Assembly (NCBI GenBank): GCA_022508735.1
Contig: JAFLUQ010000005.1
Coordinates: forward strand, 1 to 37,347
Length of the DNA stretch: 37,347 bases
Source of the DNA: Oscillospiraceae bacterium
Lineage (GTDB): Bacteria > Bacillota > Clostridia > UMGS1883
Direction of reading: 5' to 3'
The notes beneath the pieces are model-generated. The model was not told the origin of the DNA, did not search any database, and saw only the letters and a list, made by a program, of their open reading frames with translations. Of this stretch, positions 1-7,855 are shown one piece after another (the first letter of the stretch is position 1; every line of letters begins with the position of its first letter). A program made the translations under genes and the position numbers.

Positions 1-8
1 TACCTCTT

Positions 9-842
9 TTAAAGTGTAAAATTCAGTATTATTGCCGCCGCTCCGGCAAGCACGCAGTACGCCGAAAACAGGCTCAGCTTCTGACGGCGAACGATACCGA
101 GCATGAAGCGGATAGCGAAATAGCCGCTGAGTCCGGCAACCAACATACCTGCTATAACGCAGGGCGCAGATGGCAGCACACTTACTCCGCCAAACAGATC
201 CTTGACATCAAGCACCAAAGCACCAAGTATGGCGGGTATGGAAAGCAGGAAAGAGAAACGGACGGCCACAGTTTTGTCGAGTCCGGCGAAGAGGCCGCCA
301 ACGATAGTGCTGCCGCTGCGGCTTATTCCGGGTAAGGTTCCCAGAGCCTGAAAGCAGCCTACGACAAGAGCTTCTTTACAGCCCATGCCCTCCATGGTTT
401 TTTTGCCCTTTCCGACCCGGTCACTGACAAAGAGCAGCACGGCCGTTATTATCAGGAAAATTCCAATGAGCCAAAGCGCGGGATCTTCGATTATATCACC
501 GAAAAGCACAGCCGCAGCGACTGCCGGCAGCGTGCCTACGATAAGCATTATCACTAAACGGCGGTACATATCCTTACCGAGCCCAAGGCCCTTGCCGGTG
601 AACAGATCGCCCAGCATGGAGAAAAAGGCCTTTATCATCAGGAATATATCCTGACGGTATACGATAAATACCGCGGCGAGAGTCGCCACGTGAAGCAGTA
701 TGTTAAACGAAAGCAGGCTGTCTGCCTCGGGGTCCATACCCATAATACGGCCTGCTATAGCCAGGTGTCCTGAGCTGGATACCGGCAGAAACTCTGTGAG
801 TCCCTGTATCAGGCCGAGGATTATCGCTTTTATTACAGTCAT
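9..842 (-). CDS. uppP: Undecaprenyl-diphosphatase UppP (BacA family)
   Basis: Integral membrane phosphatase that converts undecaprenyl diphosphate to the monophosphate, recycling the lipid carrier for peptidoglycan and other wall polymers; in many bacteria it gives some bacitracin tolerance. The 277-residue product has the family's two signatures: QGLTEFLPVSSSGHL near residue 14, with the catalytic glutamate and serine-rich loop, and LPGISRSGSTI near residue 170, with the conserved arginine. Several hydrophobic segments alternate with short loops, and the length is normal. ATG at 842 has only a modest upstream purine tract (AAGAGGT). It is the last visible gene of the fatty-acid operon, starting 12 bp after accA, so it is probably cotranscribed. 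That links lipid synthesis to cell-wall lipid-carrier turnover, which is an inference from position only. Confidence 0.96.
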   Translation of the reverse strand: MTVIKAIILGLIQGLTEFLPVSSSGHLAIAGRIMGMDPEADSLLSFNILLHVATLAAVFIVYRQDIFLMIKAFFSMLGDLFTGKGLGLGKDMYRRLVIMLIVGTLPAVAAAVLFGDIIEDPALWLIGIFLIITAVLLFVSDRVGKGKKTMEGMGCKEALVVGCFQALGTLPGISRSGSTIVGGLFAGLDKTVAVRFSFLLSIPAILGALVLDVKDLFGGVSVLPSAPCVIAGMLVAGLSGYFAIRFMLGIVRRQKLSLFSAYCVLAGAAAIILNFTL

Positions 843-854
843 ATGTTATACCTC

Positions 855-1643
855 TTAAACTTCATTACTTACGCGCCCGAACTTGCGGAAACGCTCATAC
901 CTTTTGGCTAAAAGCTCATCTATATCTACGTCCCTGCGGTCGTCAATAGCCTTTTTCAGCCAGGTCTGAAGGTTCATGTAGGCATTCGAGAAGTCCTTGC
1001 CGCTCTCAGGGATTATCCGCTCGATAACTCCGAGGGACAAAAGATCCTCTGCGGTCAGCCTAAGGCACTCGCTGGCCTCCTTGACCTTTCGCGCGTCGCG
1101 CCAAAGAATGGATGCGCAGCCCTCAGGTGAGATCACACTGTAGATGGAGTTTTCCATCATCCATACCTCGTCGCTGACCGCCAGTGCCAGTGCGCCGCCG
1201 CTGCCACCCTCGCCAACGAGCACCGAAATCACAGGTGTTCGCAGAGTCATCATCTCCATAAGATTTTCGGCTATGGCCTGAGCCTGACCGCGCTCCTCCG
1301 CTCCGAGACCGGGATAGGCACCTGAAGTGTCAACCAGGCAGACTACAGGTCTATGGAACTTCTCGGCCTGCTTCATAAGGCGCAGAGCCTTGCGGTAGCC
1401 CTCGGGGTTCGGTGAGCCAAAGTTACGGGCTACCTTATCCTTGGTGTTCTGACCCTTTTCCTGGGCTATGATCGTGACAGGCTCCCCCATAAGGCGGCCT
1501 ATGCCGCCGATAATTGCGCCGTCATCACCATAGCGGCGGTCACCGTGGAGCTCCTGAAAGTTCGTAAATATATTGTTTATATAGTCAATTGAGGTGGGGC
1601 GGCCCTTAGCGCGGGCGGCCTGAACTCTATCATATGCTCCCAT
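855..1643 (-). CDS. accA: Acetyl-CoA carboxylase carboxyltransferase subunit alpha
   Basis: Alpha subunit of the carboxyltransferase that moves the carboxyl group from carboxybiotin to acetyl-CoA, giving malonyl-CoA for fatty-acid synthesis; it works as a heterotetramer with AccD. The 262 residues carry the crotonase-like fold: ELHGDRRYGDD near the start, VDTSGAYPGLGAEERGQ near residue 105, and the oxyanion-type glycine segment GEGGSGGALAL near residue 145. It is shorter than the E. coli protein (about 319) because the N-terminal helical extension is largely missing, as is common in Clostridia. The start at 1643 has a strong AGGAGG about 7 nt upstream. Only 2 bp separate it from accD, so translation is probably coupled. 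Confidence 0.97.
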   Translation of the reverse strand: MGAYDRVQAARAKGRPTSIDYINNIFTNFQELHGDRRYGDDGAIIGGIGRLMGEPVTIIAQEKGQNTKDKVARNFGSPNPEGYRKALRLMKQAEKFHRPVVCLVDTSGAYPGLGAEERGQAQAIAENLMEMMTLRTPVISVLVGEGGSGGALALAVSDEVWMMENSIYSVISPEGCASILWRDARKVKEASECLRLTAEDLLSLGVIERIIPESGKDFSNAYMNLQTWLKKAIDDRRDVDIDELLAKRYERFRKFGRVSNEV

Positions 1644-1645
1644 TA

Positions 1646-2497
1646 TTAACCCTCCTTTTCGTGCAGGGCAAGGAGATTCACAAGCATCTCCTTCTGTATA
1701 TTGCGCGGAGCTATAGCATCAACAAAGCCGTGCTCCAGCAGAAATTCCGCCGTCTGAAAGCCCTTGGGCAGCTTCTTGCGTATAGTCTGCTCAATAACTC
1801 TCGGCCCGGCAAAGCAGATGAGCGCTCCCGGCTCAGCCAAAATTATATCGCCTTCCATAGCAAAGCTGGCGCTTACGCCGCCGGTAGTCGGGTCGGTAAG
1901 CACCGTTATATAGAGCAGCCCCGCATCGCTGTGAAGCTTCACTGCCGCGCTGGTCTTGGCCATCTGCATAAGGCTTAGTATGCCCTCCTGCATACGGGCG
2001 CCGCCGCTGACTGTAAAGCCCAGCACCGGCAATTTCTTTTCGGTGGCGTACTCAAAGGCAAGGGTGACTTTCTCGCCTACAACGCTTCCCATGGAACCCA
2101 TCATAAACTGGGAATCCATTACGAATATAACGCATTTATGGCCGCCGACAGTGGCCTCGCCGACTATCACGCCCTCGTTTTCACCGCTCTTGGCCTTACT
2201 GGCCCGCAGCTTTTCGTCATAATCCGGGAAGGAGAGAATATTTTCGCTCTCCATGCCGGCATAAAGCTCCTTAAAGCTGTCGTCATCGGCGATCAGCTCT
2301 ATTCTTTGGCGGGCATTCATGCGAAAATGATGGCCGCACTTAAAGCATACTTCGCGGTTGTCCTTAAGTTCAGTGGCGGTCAGTTCAAAGCCGCATTTGG
2401 GGCAAGGCTGGGTTATCTCCACGAACTCCTCGTACACCTGCCGTCCGCCGTTTTCAAGCTCATTATTAGCCTTTTTGAACAGGTTCTTCGGTATCAC
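1646..2497 (-). CDS. accD: Acetyl-CoA carboxylase carboxyltransferase subunit beta
   Basis: Beta subunit of acetyl-CoA carboxylase carboxyltransferase, partner of the adjacent AccA. The N-terminal zinc ribbon is visible as CPKCG near residue 32 and CFKCGHHFRM near residue 51, the four-cysteine finger typical of AccD. The carboxyltransferase core follows, with FTVSGGARMQEG near residue 160 and LTDPTTGGVSASFA near residue 200. The 283-residue length is normal. The start is GTG at 2497, supported by an AAGGTG purine tract about 9 nt upstream. It lies 16 bp after accC and 2 bp before accA, giving the conserved accC-accD-accA block. Confidence 0.97.
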   Translation of the reverse strand: MIPKNLFKKANNELENGGRQVYEEFVEITQPCPKCGFELTATELKDNREVCFKCGHHFRMNARQRIELIADDDSFKELYAGMESENILSFPDYDEKLRASKAKSGENEGVIVGEATVGGHKCVIFVMDSQFMMGSMGSVVGEKVTLAFEYATEKKLPVLGFTVSGGARMQEGILSLMQMAKTSAAVKLHSDAGLLYITVLTDPTTGGVSASFAMEGDIILAEPGALICFAGPRVIEQTIRKKLPKGFQTAEFLLEHGFVDAIAPRNIQKEMLVNLLALHEKEG

Positions 2498-2513
2498 CGT
2501 GAATCACACCTTT

Positions 2514-3833
2514 TTACTTAAAATCATGAGTTTTCATGAAGTCGGTATAGAAATCGCCGCTTCTGAAATCTTTATCGCCTATGATAGACAACTGAAGCTC
2601 AACGTTGTTGTCCACACCTACCATTATCAGCTCGCCAAGAGCCGACTGCATACGGCGTATGGCCTCGTCTCGGTTTTTTGCCTGCACGACCAGCTTGCCT
2701 ATCATGGAATCATAGTAGGGAGGGATGGTGCAGCCGCGGTAAAGCGCGGTGTCAAAGCGCACGCGGAAACCGCCGGGAATGTGCAGAATGTGTACCTCTC
2801 CGTTGCCGCCGGTGGCGTTTATACGGCACTCTATGCTGTGGCCGTGGATATATATGTCTTTCTGCTCAAAATTCAGCGGCACACCGGCAGCAATGCGTAT
2901 CTGCCACTTCACAAGATCTATGTTCGTTACCATCTCAGTGACCGGATGCTCCACCTGAAGACGGGTGTTCATTTCCATAAAGTAAAAGTTTTTATCCTTA
3001 TCCATAAGGAACTCAACTGTCCCCGCATTGGTATACTCTGCGGCGCGGGCAGCCTTAGAAGCCGCCTCGTAGAGCTTTTTGCGGGTCTCGGGATCTATGG
3101 CTGAGGACGGTGACTCCTCCAGGAGCTTTTGGTTATTGCGCTGGATAGAGCATTCCCTCTCTCCGAGACAGACGATATTCCCCTTTTCGTCGCACAAAAG
3201 CTGAACCTCGATGTGACGAACCGGGGAAAGAAATTTCTCAATATAGCAATCTCCGTTGCCAAAAGCGTTAAGGGCCTCCGCCGAAGCTGTTCGGAAGGCG
3301 TTTTCCAGATCCTCAGCCTTCTCTACTATGCGTATACCCTTGCCTCCGCCTCCGGCAGTGGCCTTTATCATAACAGGGTAGCCTATCTTATCGGCCTCAG
3401 CCTTGGCTGTAGCCGCATCCGGCAGCAGCCCGGTACCGGGGGTCGTGGGAACTCCTGCCTCCTTCATAGTATGGCGGGCTGTGTCCTTATCGCCCATTTT
3501 GCGTATAACATCACCGCGGGGGCCAATAAATACTATGCCGTTTTCCCGGCACATATCGGCAAAATCGGCATTTTCGGAAAGAAAACCGTAGCCTGGGTGT
3601 ATAGCCTGAGCACCCTTAGCCTTTGCAACAGTGATCAGGTTCTCCATTTTAAGGTAGCTGTCCTTCGGCAGAGGAGGGCCGATGCACACGGCCTCGTCTG
3701 CCAATGACACATGTAGGGCGTCAGCATCGGCAGTGGAATACACTGCAACACTTTCAATGCCCATTTCACGGCAGGCACGGATTATGCGCACGGCTATCTC
3801 GCCGCGGTTAGCAATCAATATCTTAGAAAACAT
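2514..3833 (-). CDS. accC: Biotin carboxylase (acetyl-CoA carboxylase subunit C)
   Basis: ATP-dependent carboxylation of the biotin carried on AccB, the first half-reaction of acetyl-CoA carboxylase. The 439 residues begin with the biotin-carboxylase N-domain signature KILIANRGEIAVRI. Next comes HPGYGFLSEN near residue 79, the ATP-grasp glycine loop GGGGKGIRIV near residue 162, and MNTRLQVEHPVTE near residue 287, which carries catalytic and metal-binding residues. Full length is normal. ATG at 3833 has GGAG upstream (in CGGGAGTGAACATAA). The gap between fabZ and accC is about 109 bp, the longest but one inside the operon after that between acpP and fabK, and is mostly filled by a copy of the leader repeat (3864-3944). 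Confidence 0.97.
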   Translation of the reverse strand: MFSKILIANRGEIAVRIIRACREMGIESVAVYSTADADALHVSLADEAVCIGPPLPKDSYLKMENLITVAKAKGAQAIHPGYGFLSENADFADMCRENGIVFIGPRGDVIRKMGDKDTARHTMKEAGVPTTPGTGLLPDAATAKAEADKIGYPVMIKATAGGGGKGIRIVEKAEDLENAFRTASAEALNAFGNGDCYIEKFLSPVRHIEVQLLCDEKGNIVCLGERECSIQRNNQKLLEESPSSAIDPETRKKLYEAASKAARAAEYTNAGTVEFLMDKDKNFYFMEMNTRLQVEHPVTEMVTNIDLVKWQIRIAAGVPLNFEQKDIYIHGHSIECRINATGGNGEVHILHIPGGFRVRFDTALYRGCTIPPYYDSMIGKLVVQAKNRDEAIRRMQSALGELIMVGVDNNVELQLSIIGDKDFRSGDFYTDFMKTHDFK

Positions 3834-3863
3834 TTATGTTCACTCCCGTTAAATTATAACCGT

Positions 3864-3944
3864 AACTGTGGCTATACCCATGTTTACTTACATGACGGCC
3901 TCTACGTTACAGCTATACAAAGGCAAGGCCTTTGTAGGGTAATC
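3864..3944 (-). repeat. Third, diverged copy of the fab leader repeat, between fabZ and accC
   Basis: This 81-bp segment aligns end to end with the fabH-leader repeats at 10155-10338. It keeps CTATACCCATGTTTACTT, GCTATACAAA, TTTGTAGGGT and the 41-bp distance between its two GGCTATAC-like direct repeats (3866 and 3907, the second reading AGCTATAC). The terminal hairpin has different bases here (TACAAAGGC/GCCTTTGTA, 9-bp stem with a 3-nt loop) from the fabH copies (TACAAATC/GATTTGTA), yet pairs perfectly. That is compensatory change and argues for a selected structure. It lies in the same orientation relative to transcription and overlaps the fabZ stop codon. Function unknown. Confidence 0.8.
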
Positions 3945-4350
3945 ACATTACAGCAAAGCTGAACTCCGCACTGGTGCAGAGCTTGCCGTTCACGTAGCCC
4001 TTGCCCTCGGCAAAATAGAAGGGGGCCTTGACCTTGGTTATGCGGCATTCAGTCTCAAAAGTATCGCCGGGGAGGACGGTCTTTCTGAACTTAACATTAT
4101 TGAGGCCGGTGAAATACGGCGTTTTGCCGCTGGCCTCCTCCGCCATCAGCACGCAACTGGCCTGAGCCATCATCTCGCAGAGGATAACCCCGGGAACCAC
4201 GGGATTGCCCGGAAAATGCCCCTTAAGGAAGAATTCCTCACCGGTCACGGTGTATTTCCCATAGGAAACACCGTCCCTAACCTCAGCCTCGTCCACCAGC
4301 AGCATATTGTCCCGATGGGGTATTATTTTTTTGATCTCTTCTTTATTCAT
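3943..4350 (-). CDS. fabZ: 3-hydroxyacyl-ACP dehydratase FabZ
   Basis: Dehydrates beta-hydroxyacyl-ACP to trans-2-enoyl-ACP in each elongation cycle of type II fatty-acid synthesis. The hot-dog fold motif GHFPGNPVVPGVILCEMMAQ near residue 45 carries the active-site histidine and the glutamate that follows it. IIPHRDNMLLVD near residue 9 is the usual N-terminal signature. I place the start at ATG 4350 (135 aa) because GGGG lies 8 nt upstream; a GTG three codons earlier would overlap that site. It sits 12 bp after accB. The stop codon is embedded in the leader-type repeat downstream. No FabA-type isomerase/dehydratase is visible here, so unsaturated fatty-acid synthesis must be handled elsewhere or otherwise. 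Confidence 0.96.
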   Translation of the reverse strand: MNKEEIKKIIPHRDNMLLVDEAEVRDGVSYGKYTVTGEEFFLKGHFPGNPVVPGVILCEMMAQASCVLMAEEASGKTPYFTGLNNVKFRKTVLPGDTFETECRITKVKAPFYFAEGKGYVNGKLCTSAEFSFAVM

Positions 4351-4362
4351 AGTCCGCACCCC

Positions 4363-4803
4363 TTACTTCAATATAAACAGTGTCTGGCCGTATTCCACAA
4401 GGTTTCCGTCCTCAGCGCAGATCTCGGCTATCACGCCGTCCTGCTCGGCGGTTATCTCGTTCATTAGCTTCATGGCCTCTACAATGCAGAGCACATCGCC
4501 CTTTTTCACGCTGTCGCCAACCTTCACAAAGGGTTCATCCTCAGGAGAGGGTGCGGCGTAGAACACGCCTACCATGGGAGTTTTGACCGGAATTCCGCCC
4601 TTTATCTCAGGGGCAGCGGCGTTAGCTTCGTCCGCCGTACCGGCAGGTGCGGCCACGGGCGCAGCCACTATAGCGTGGGCCGCTGTGCCGCCGCGCTCAA
4701 GGGATATTTCTTCTTCTCCGTATTTATGTTTAAGGGACGTAAGTCCGTATTCGTTCATTAATTCGGCCATAGCCTTTATTGTTTTTAAATCGAATTTACT
4801 CAT
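4363..4803 (-). CDS. accB: Biotin carboxyl carrier protein of acetyl-CoA carboxylase
   Basis: Carries the biotin that shuttles carboxyl groups from AccC to AccA/AccD. The C-terminal biotinyl domain shows EAMKLMNEI, with the lysine as the biotin attachment site, followed by GQTLFIL at the end. The N-terminal stretch KTIKAMAELMNEYGLTSL is the usual AccB amphipathic start, joined to the carrier domain by an Ala/Pro-rich linker at about residues 44-75. I choose ATG at 4803 (146 aa) because GGAAGAGG precedes it and homologous proteins begin at this point; an upstream in-frame ATG would add 12 residues with no family counterpart. It lies between fabF and fabZ, the standard clostridial order. Confidence 0.96.
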   Translation of the reverse strand: MSKFDLKTIKAMAELMNEYGLTSLKHKYGEEEISLERGGTAAHAIVAAPVAAPAGTADEANAAAPEIKGGIPVKTPMVGVFYAAPSPEDEPFVKVGDSVKKGDVLCIVEAMKLMNEITAEQDGVIAEICAEDGNLVEYGQTLFILK

Positions 4804-4845
4804 TATTTGGGCCCTCTTCCATTGAGAATTTTGTGGCAATATGCC

Positions 4846-6081
4846 TTAGTCCGCTTTTTTTATCGCCACACAGGCGTTATGTCCTCCGAATCCCAGCGAT
4901 GTGGACAGACAGAGCTCAAGATCTTTCTCTATAGCCGCATTGGGCGTGCAGTTGAGGTCGCACTCCGGGTCCTGTTCACGAAGCCCGATAGTGGGCGGAA
5001 CAACACCCTCTTTAAGCGCCAGCGTGGAAATAATAGCTTCAACAGCACCGGCCGCGCCCAGCATATGGCCGGTCATGGACTTGGTTGAGGAAACGTTTAT
5101 CTTATAGGCCAGCTCCTCACCAAGGGCTTTCTTTATGGCCACCGTTTCGCTCTTGTCGTTGAGAGGTGTGCTTGTTCCGTGGGCATTGATGTAAATATTG
5201 TCGCTCTTTACGCCTGACTCCTCATAGGCCTGACGTATAGCTGCCGCGCCGCCCTCGGCGTCCGGGTCCGGGGCAGTTATATGATGAGCGTCGCAGGTGG
5301 AGCCGTAGCCGCATAGCTCGCCGTAAATTTTAGCGCCGCGATTCCTTGCGTGCTCCATTTCCTCAAGTATCATAACGCCGGCTCCCTCGCCCATAACAAA
5401 GCCGCTGCGCTCCTTGTCGAAGGGAATGGAGGCGCGAAGAGGATCCTCGCTCTCAGTCAGGGCTTTCATGTTGGCAAAACCGGCAAGGCTCACGGGGAGA
5501 ATTCCCGCCTCGCTGCCTCCGGCTATCACAGCGTCTGCATAGCCGTGCTTAATGGCGCGGTAGGCCTCACCTATGGCGTTAGTGCTGGTAGCGCAGGCCG
5601 TAACCACAGGAATAGCCGGGCCCTTGCAGCCAAAGCGAATAGCTATAGTTCCGGCCGCCATATTTATTATCATAGCGGGTATCATGAAGGGGGAAACCTT
5701 TCTGGGGCCGCCCTCATGGCACTTTATTACGTCGTTTATAAAGGTCTCCATACCGCCGATACCGCTGCCGAAGTATACACCGAAACGATCCGCGTCTATA
5801 TTCTCACCGGAAACGAGCCCGCTGTCATTCATGGCCTCAACAGCCGCGGCCATAGCAAACTGGCTGAATTTGTCGCTCTTGCGGATCTCACTCTTATCCA
5901 TAGTCAGCGAGGGGTCAAAGTCCTTGACCTCGGCCGCCAGCTTGACCTTATACTCACTTGTGTCGAATTTTGTTATATTTCCTATGCCGCATTTTCCGGT
6001 CTTTATGCCTTCCCACATTTCAGGCACACTGTTACCAACAGGGGTCACAGCGCCAAGGCCTGTTATTGCTACACGAAACAT
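4846..6081 (-). CDS. fabF: 3-oxoacyl-ACP synthase II FabF
   Basis: Condenses malonyl-ACP with acyl-ACP in the elongation cycle. The catalytic triad is visible: the nucleophilic cysteine in VTACATSTNA near residue 160, the first histidine in NAHGTSTPLND near residue 300, and the second in MTGHMLGAAG near residue 337. The N-terminal RVAITGLGAVTPVG is the KAS II signature. I start it at ATG 6081 (411 aa), 5 nt after AGGTGA; an in-frame GTG three codons earlier lies inside that site. It is the only elongation condensing enzyme in the operon besides FabH. The fabG-fabF spacer of about 110 bp contains a copy of the fabG 3' end and two hairpins. Confidence 0.97.
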   Translation of the reverse strand: MFRVAITGLGAVTPVGNSVPEMWEGIKTGKCGIGNITKFDTSEYKVKLAAEVKDFDPSLTMDKSEIRKSDKFSQFAMAAAVEAMNDSGLVSGENIDADRFGVYFGSGIGGMETFINDVIKCHEGGPRKVSPFMIPAMIINMAAGTIAIRFGCKGPAIPVVTACATSTNAIGEAYRAIKHGYADAVIAGGSEAGILPVSLAGFANMKALTESEDPLRASIPFDKERSGFVMGEGAGVMILEEMEHARNRGAKIYGELCGYGSTCDAHHITAPDPDAEGGAAAIRQAYEESGVKSDNIYINAHGTSTPLNDKSETVAIKKALGEELAYKINVSSTKSMTGHMLGAAGAVEAIISTLALKEGVVPPTIGLREQDPECDLNCTPNAAIEKDLELCLSTSLGFGGHNACVAIKKAD

Positions 6082-6099
6082 CTGAATCACCTCATAGTC

Positions 6100-6123
6100 T
6101 TACATCTGCATTCCGCCGTCACA
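6100..6123 (-). pseudogene. Remnant copy of the fabG 3' end
   Basis: Read on the minus strand, this 24-bp segment translates as CDGGMQM followed by TAA, exactly the last seven residues and stop codon of the real fabG at 6191-6214. The two copies differ at two positions, both synonymous (GAC-GGC against GAT-GGT). It is probably the tail of a lost second fabG copy or a recombination scar. Between this tail and the real stop are two short hairpins (6124-6138 and 6146-6158). Confidence 0.65.
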
Positions 6124-6158
6124 CAAGCGTCCCGCTTGACCGTCTGCGCCTTCGGCGC
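6124..6158. other. Two short hairpins in the fabG-fabF spacer
   Basis: CAAGCG-TCC-CGCTTG (6124-6138) and GCGCC-TTC-GGCGC (6146-6158) are perfect inverted repeats, the second able to form a stable UUCG-type loop. On the minus transcript neither is followed by a U tract, so they should not stop the fab operon. On the plus strand the second is followed by a T-rich run (about 6167-6176) and could act as a weak terminator of antisense transcription. The role is otherwise unknown; mRNA processing or stabilisation is possible. Confidence 0.5.
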
Positions 6159-6190
6159 GTGGCGGCTTTATTTTTTCATTGTGCAAACTT

Positions 6191-6934
6191 TTACATCTGC
6201 ATTCCACCATCACATCTTACGACCTCACCCGTAATATACGCGGCCATATCACTGGCCAAAAACAGGGCCAGATTAGCCACATCCTCGGGCTTGCCGGTTC
6301 GCTTTGCGGGTATCTGGTCGCACATGGCCTTCTTTGCCTCCTCGGGAAGAACGGCGGTCATGTCGGTTTCAATAAAGCCGGGAGCTATGGCGTTATAGGT
6401 CACTCCGCGGGATGCAAGCTCCTTGGCCGCCGACTTGGTCATGCCGATAATTCCGGCCTTGCTGGCGCTGTAATTTGCCTGACCCTTGTTGCCGCCTATG
6501 CCGACAACGCTGCTGATGGATACCACTCTGCCGTAGCGCTGGCGCATAAAGAGCGGATATGTATGCTTGATCATATTAAAGGTACCCTTAAGATTAACAT
6601 TTATAACTGAATCAAATTCCGCCTCTGTCATCTTAAGAATAAGATTATCACGGGTAATGCCCGCGTTATTTATAAGTATATCAACGCTGCCGAGGGTCTT
6701 TACGACCTCGTCCACCGCGGCCTTAGACTCTTCAAAGTCCGCCACGTTGCAGTATACCTCCATGGCCTTGACGCCCAGTGCCTCTATTTCCTTTACTGTC
6801 TCCGCGCCGCGCTGGCGGTCGCCCACATAAAGTATTGCCACATTTGCACCGTTCTCTGCAAGCTTAAGCGCGATTGCCCGGCCTATGCCCTGAGAGCCGC
6901 CGGTCACTATGGCGTTTTTTCCCTGAACCAACAT
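6191..6934 (-). CDS. fabG: 3-oxoacyl-ACP reductase FabG
   Basis: NADPH-dependent reduction of beta-ketoacyl-ACP, the first reductive step of elongation. It is a classical short-chain dehydrogenase/reductase of 247 residues. The cofactor glycine motif is TGGSQGIG near residue 12, NNAG lies near residue 88, and the catalytic Ser and Tyr-x-x-x-Lys lie in ISSVVGIGG and ANYSASKAG near residues 140-158. The C-terminal VVRCDGGMQM is typical of FabG. ATG at 6934 has GGAG about 8 nt upstream. It sits 3 bp after fabD, so the two are probably translationally coupled. Confidence 0.97.
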   Translation of the reverse strand: MLVQGKNAIVTGGSQGIGRAIALKLAENGANVAILYVGDRQRGAETVKEIEALGVKAMEVYCNVADFEESKAAVDEVVKTLGSVDILINNAGITRDNLILKMTEAEFDSVINVNLKGTFNMIKHTYPLFMRQRYGRVVSISSVVGIGGNKGQANYSASKAGIIGMTKSAAKELASRGVTYNAIAPGFIETDMTAVLPEEAKKAMCDQIPAKRTGKPEDVANLALFLASDMAAYITGEVVRCDGGMQM

Positions 6935-6937
6935 AAT

Positions 6938-7855
6938 TTATTCTCCTTTAATGGAAGCAGCAGCGGCCTCCAGAGTTTCTTTGTTTTCCACGTTATATAC
7001 CTTTACGTCCTTATTTATTTTTGCAATAAGTCCCGAGAGGGTCTTGCCCGGGCCGACCTCCACAAAGGTGTCTACCCCGTCAGCTATCATATTTTCAACT
7101 ATTTTCTGCCACTGAACGGGATTTCTTATCTGCTCACGCAGAAGCTCCGCAGCGTTGCCGCTGTACTTTTCAGCGGTGAAGTTAGAATATATCGGAATCT
7201 CCGGCTCGGCAAAGTTCATTTCTTTAAGCTCGGCGTACAGTCTGTCAGCCGCACCGTCCATAAACGGCGAGTGAAAGCCGCCGCTTACGGCCAACGGCAA
7301 AGCTCTGCCGCCCGCGGCTTTGATGTCCGCCGAAAAAGCTTCAAGCTCCGCCTTGGCTCCGGCCACCACAAGCTGACCGGGGCAGTTATAGTTCACAGGG
7401 TACATTTTATCGTACTTTTTCGCAATCTCCTCAACTGTCTCATTCGGCAGCTTTACGCAGGCCACCATACCGCCGTCTGTGGCGAGGGCCGCGTCGTTCA
7501 TGTACTCTCCGCGCAGACTCACCAGACGAAAGCCTTCCTCAGAGGAAAGCATACCTGAAAATACCACCGCCGGAATTTCGCCAAGCGAAAATCCCGCCAC
7601 GCAGTCGGCCATAACTCCGCGCTCGCGCAGAGCCTCGGCCGCCGCCAGATCAACGCAGTACATACAGGGCTGTGTGTTGACAGTGAGAGAAAGCTCCTCC
7701 TTACTGCCTTCAAAGCAGAGGGCTTTAACGCCTGGACGAACGCTCTCGGCGGTCTCAAACACCGCCCGAGCCGCGGGGCTGATCTCACAAAGCTCCCGGC
7801 CCATTCCGGAGTACTGCGAACCCTGCCCTGAAAAAACAAAAGCTATTTTACCCAC
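6938..7855 (-). CDS. fabD: Malonyl-CoA:ACP transacylase FabD
   Basis: Transfers malonyl groups from CoA to ACP, supplying the extender unit for FabH and FabF. The N-terminal FVFSGQGSQYSGMG is the MCAT signature; the active-site serine is in GFSLGEIPA near residue 94, and the catalytic histidine in SGGFHSPFM near residue 197. The length of 305 residues is normal. The coding sequence begins 13 bp inside the end of fabK, an overlap that implies tight translational coupling. Confidence 0.97.
   Translation of the reverse strand: MGKIAFVFSGQGSQYSGMGRELCEISPAARAVFETAESVRPGVKALCFEGSKEELSLTVNTQPCMYCVDLAAAEALRERGVMADCVAGFSLGEIPAVVFSGMLSSEEGFRLVSLRGEYMNDAALATDGGMVACVKLPNETVEEIAKKYDKMYPVNYNCPGQLVVAGAKAELEAFSADIKAAGGRALPLAVSGGFHSPFMDGAADRLYAELKEMNFAEPEIPIYSNFTAEKYSGNAAELLREQIRNPVQWQKIVENMIADGVDTFVEVGPGKTLSGLIAKINKDVKVYNVENKETLEAAAASIKGE

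Noticed and set aside
5350-6234. Plus-strand open frame of 294 codons opposite fabF and fabG
   Set aside because: Shadow of two certain fatty-acid genes; no plausible start signals or family features.
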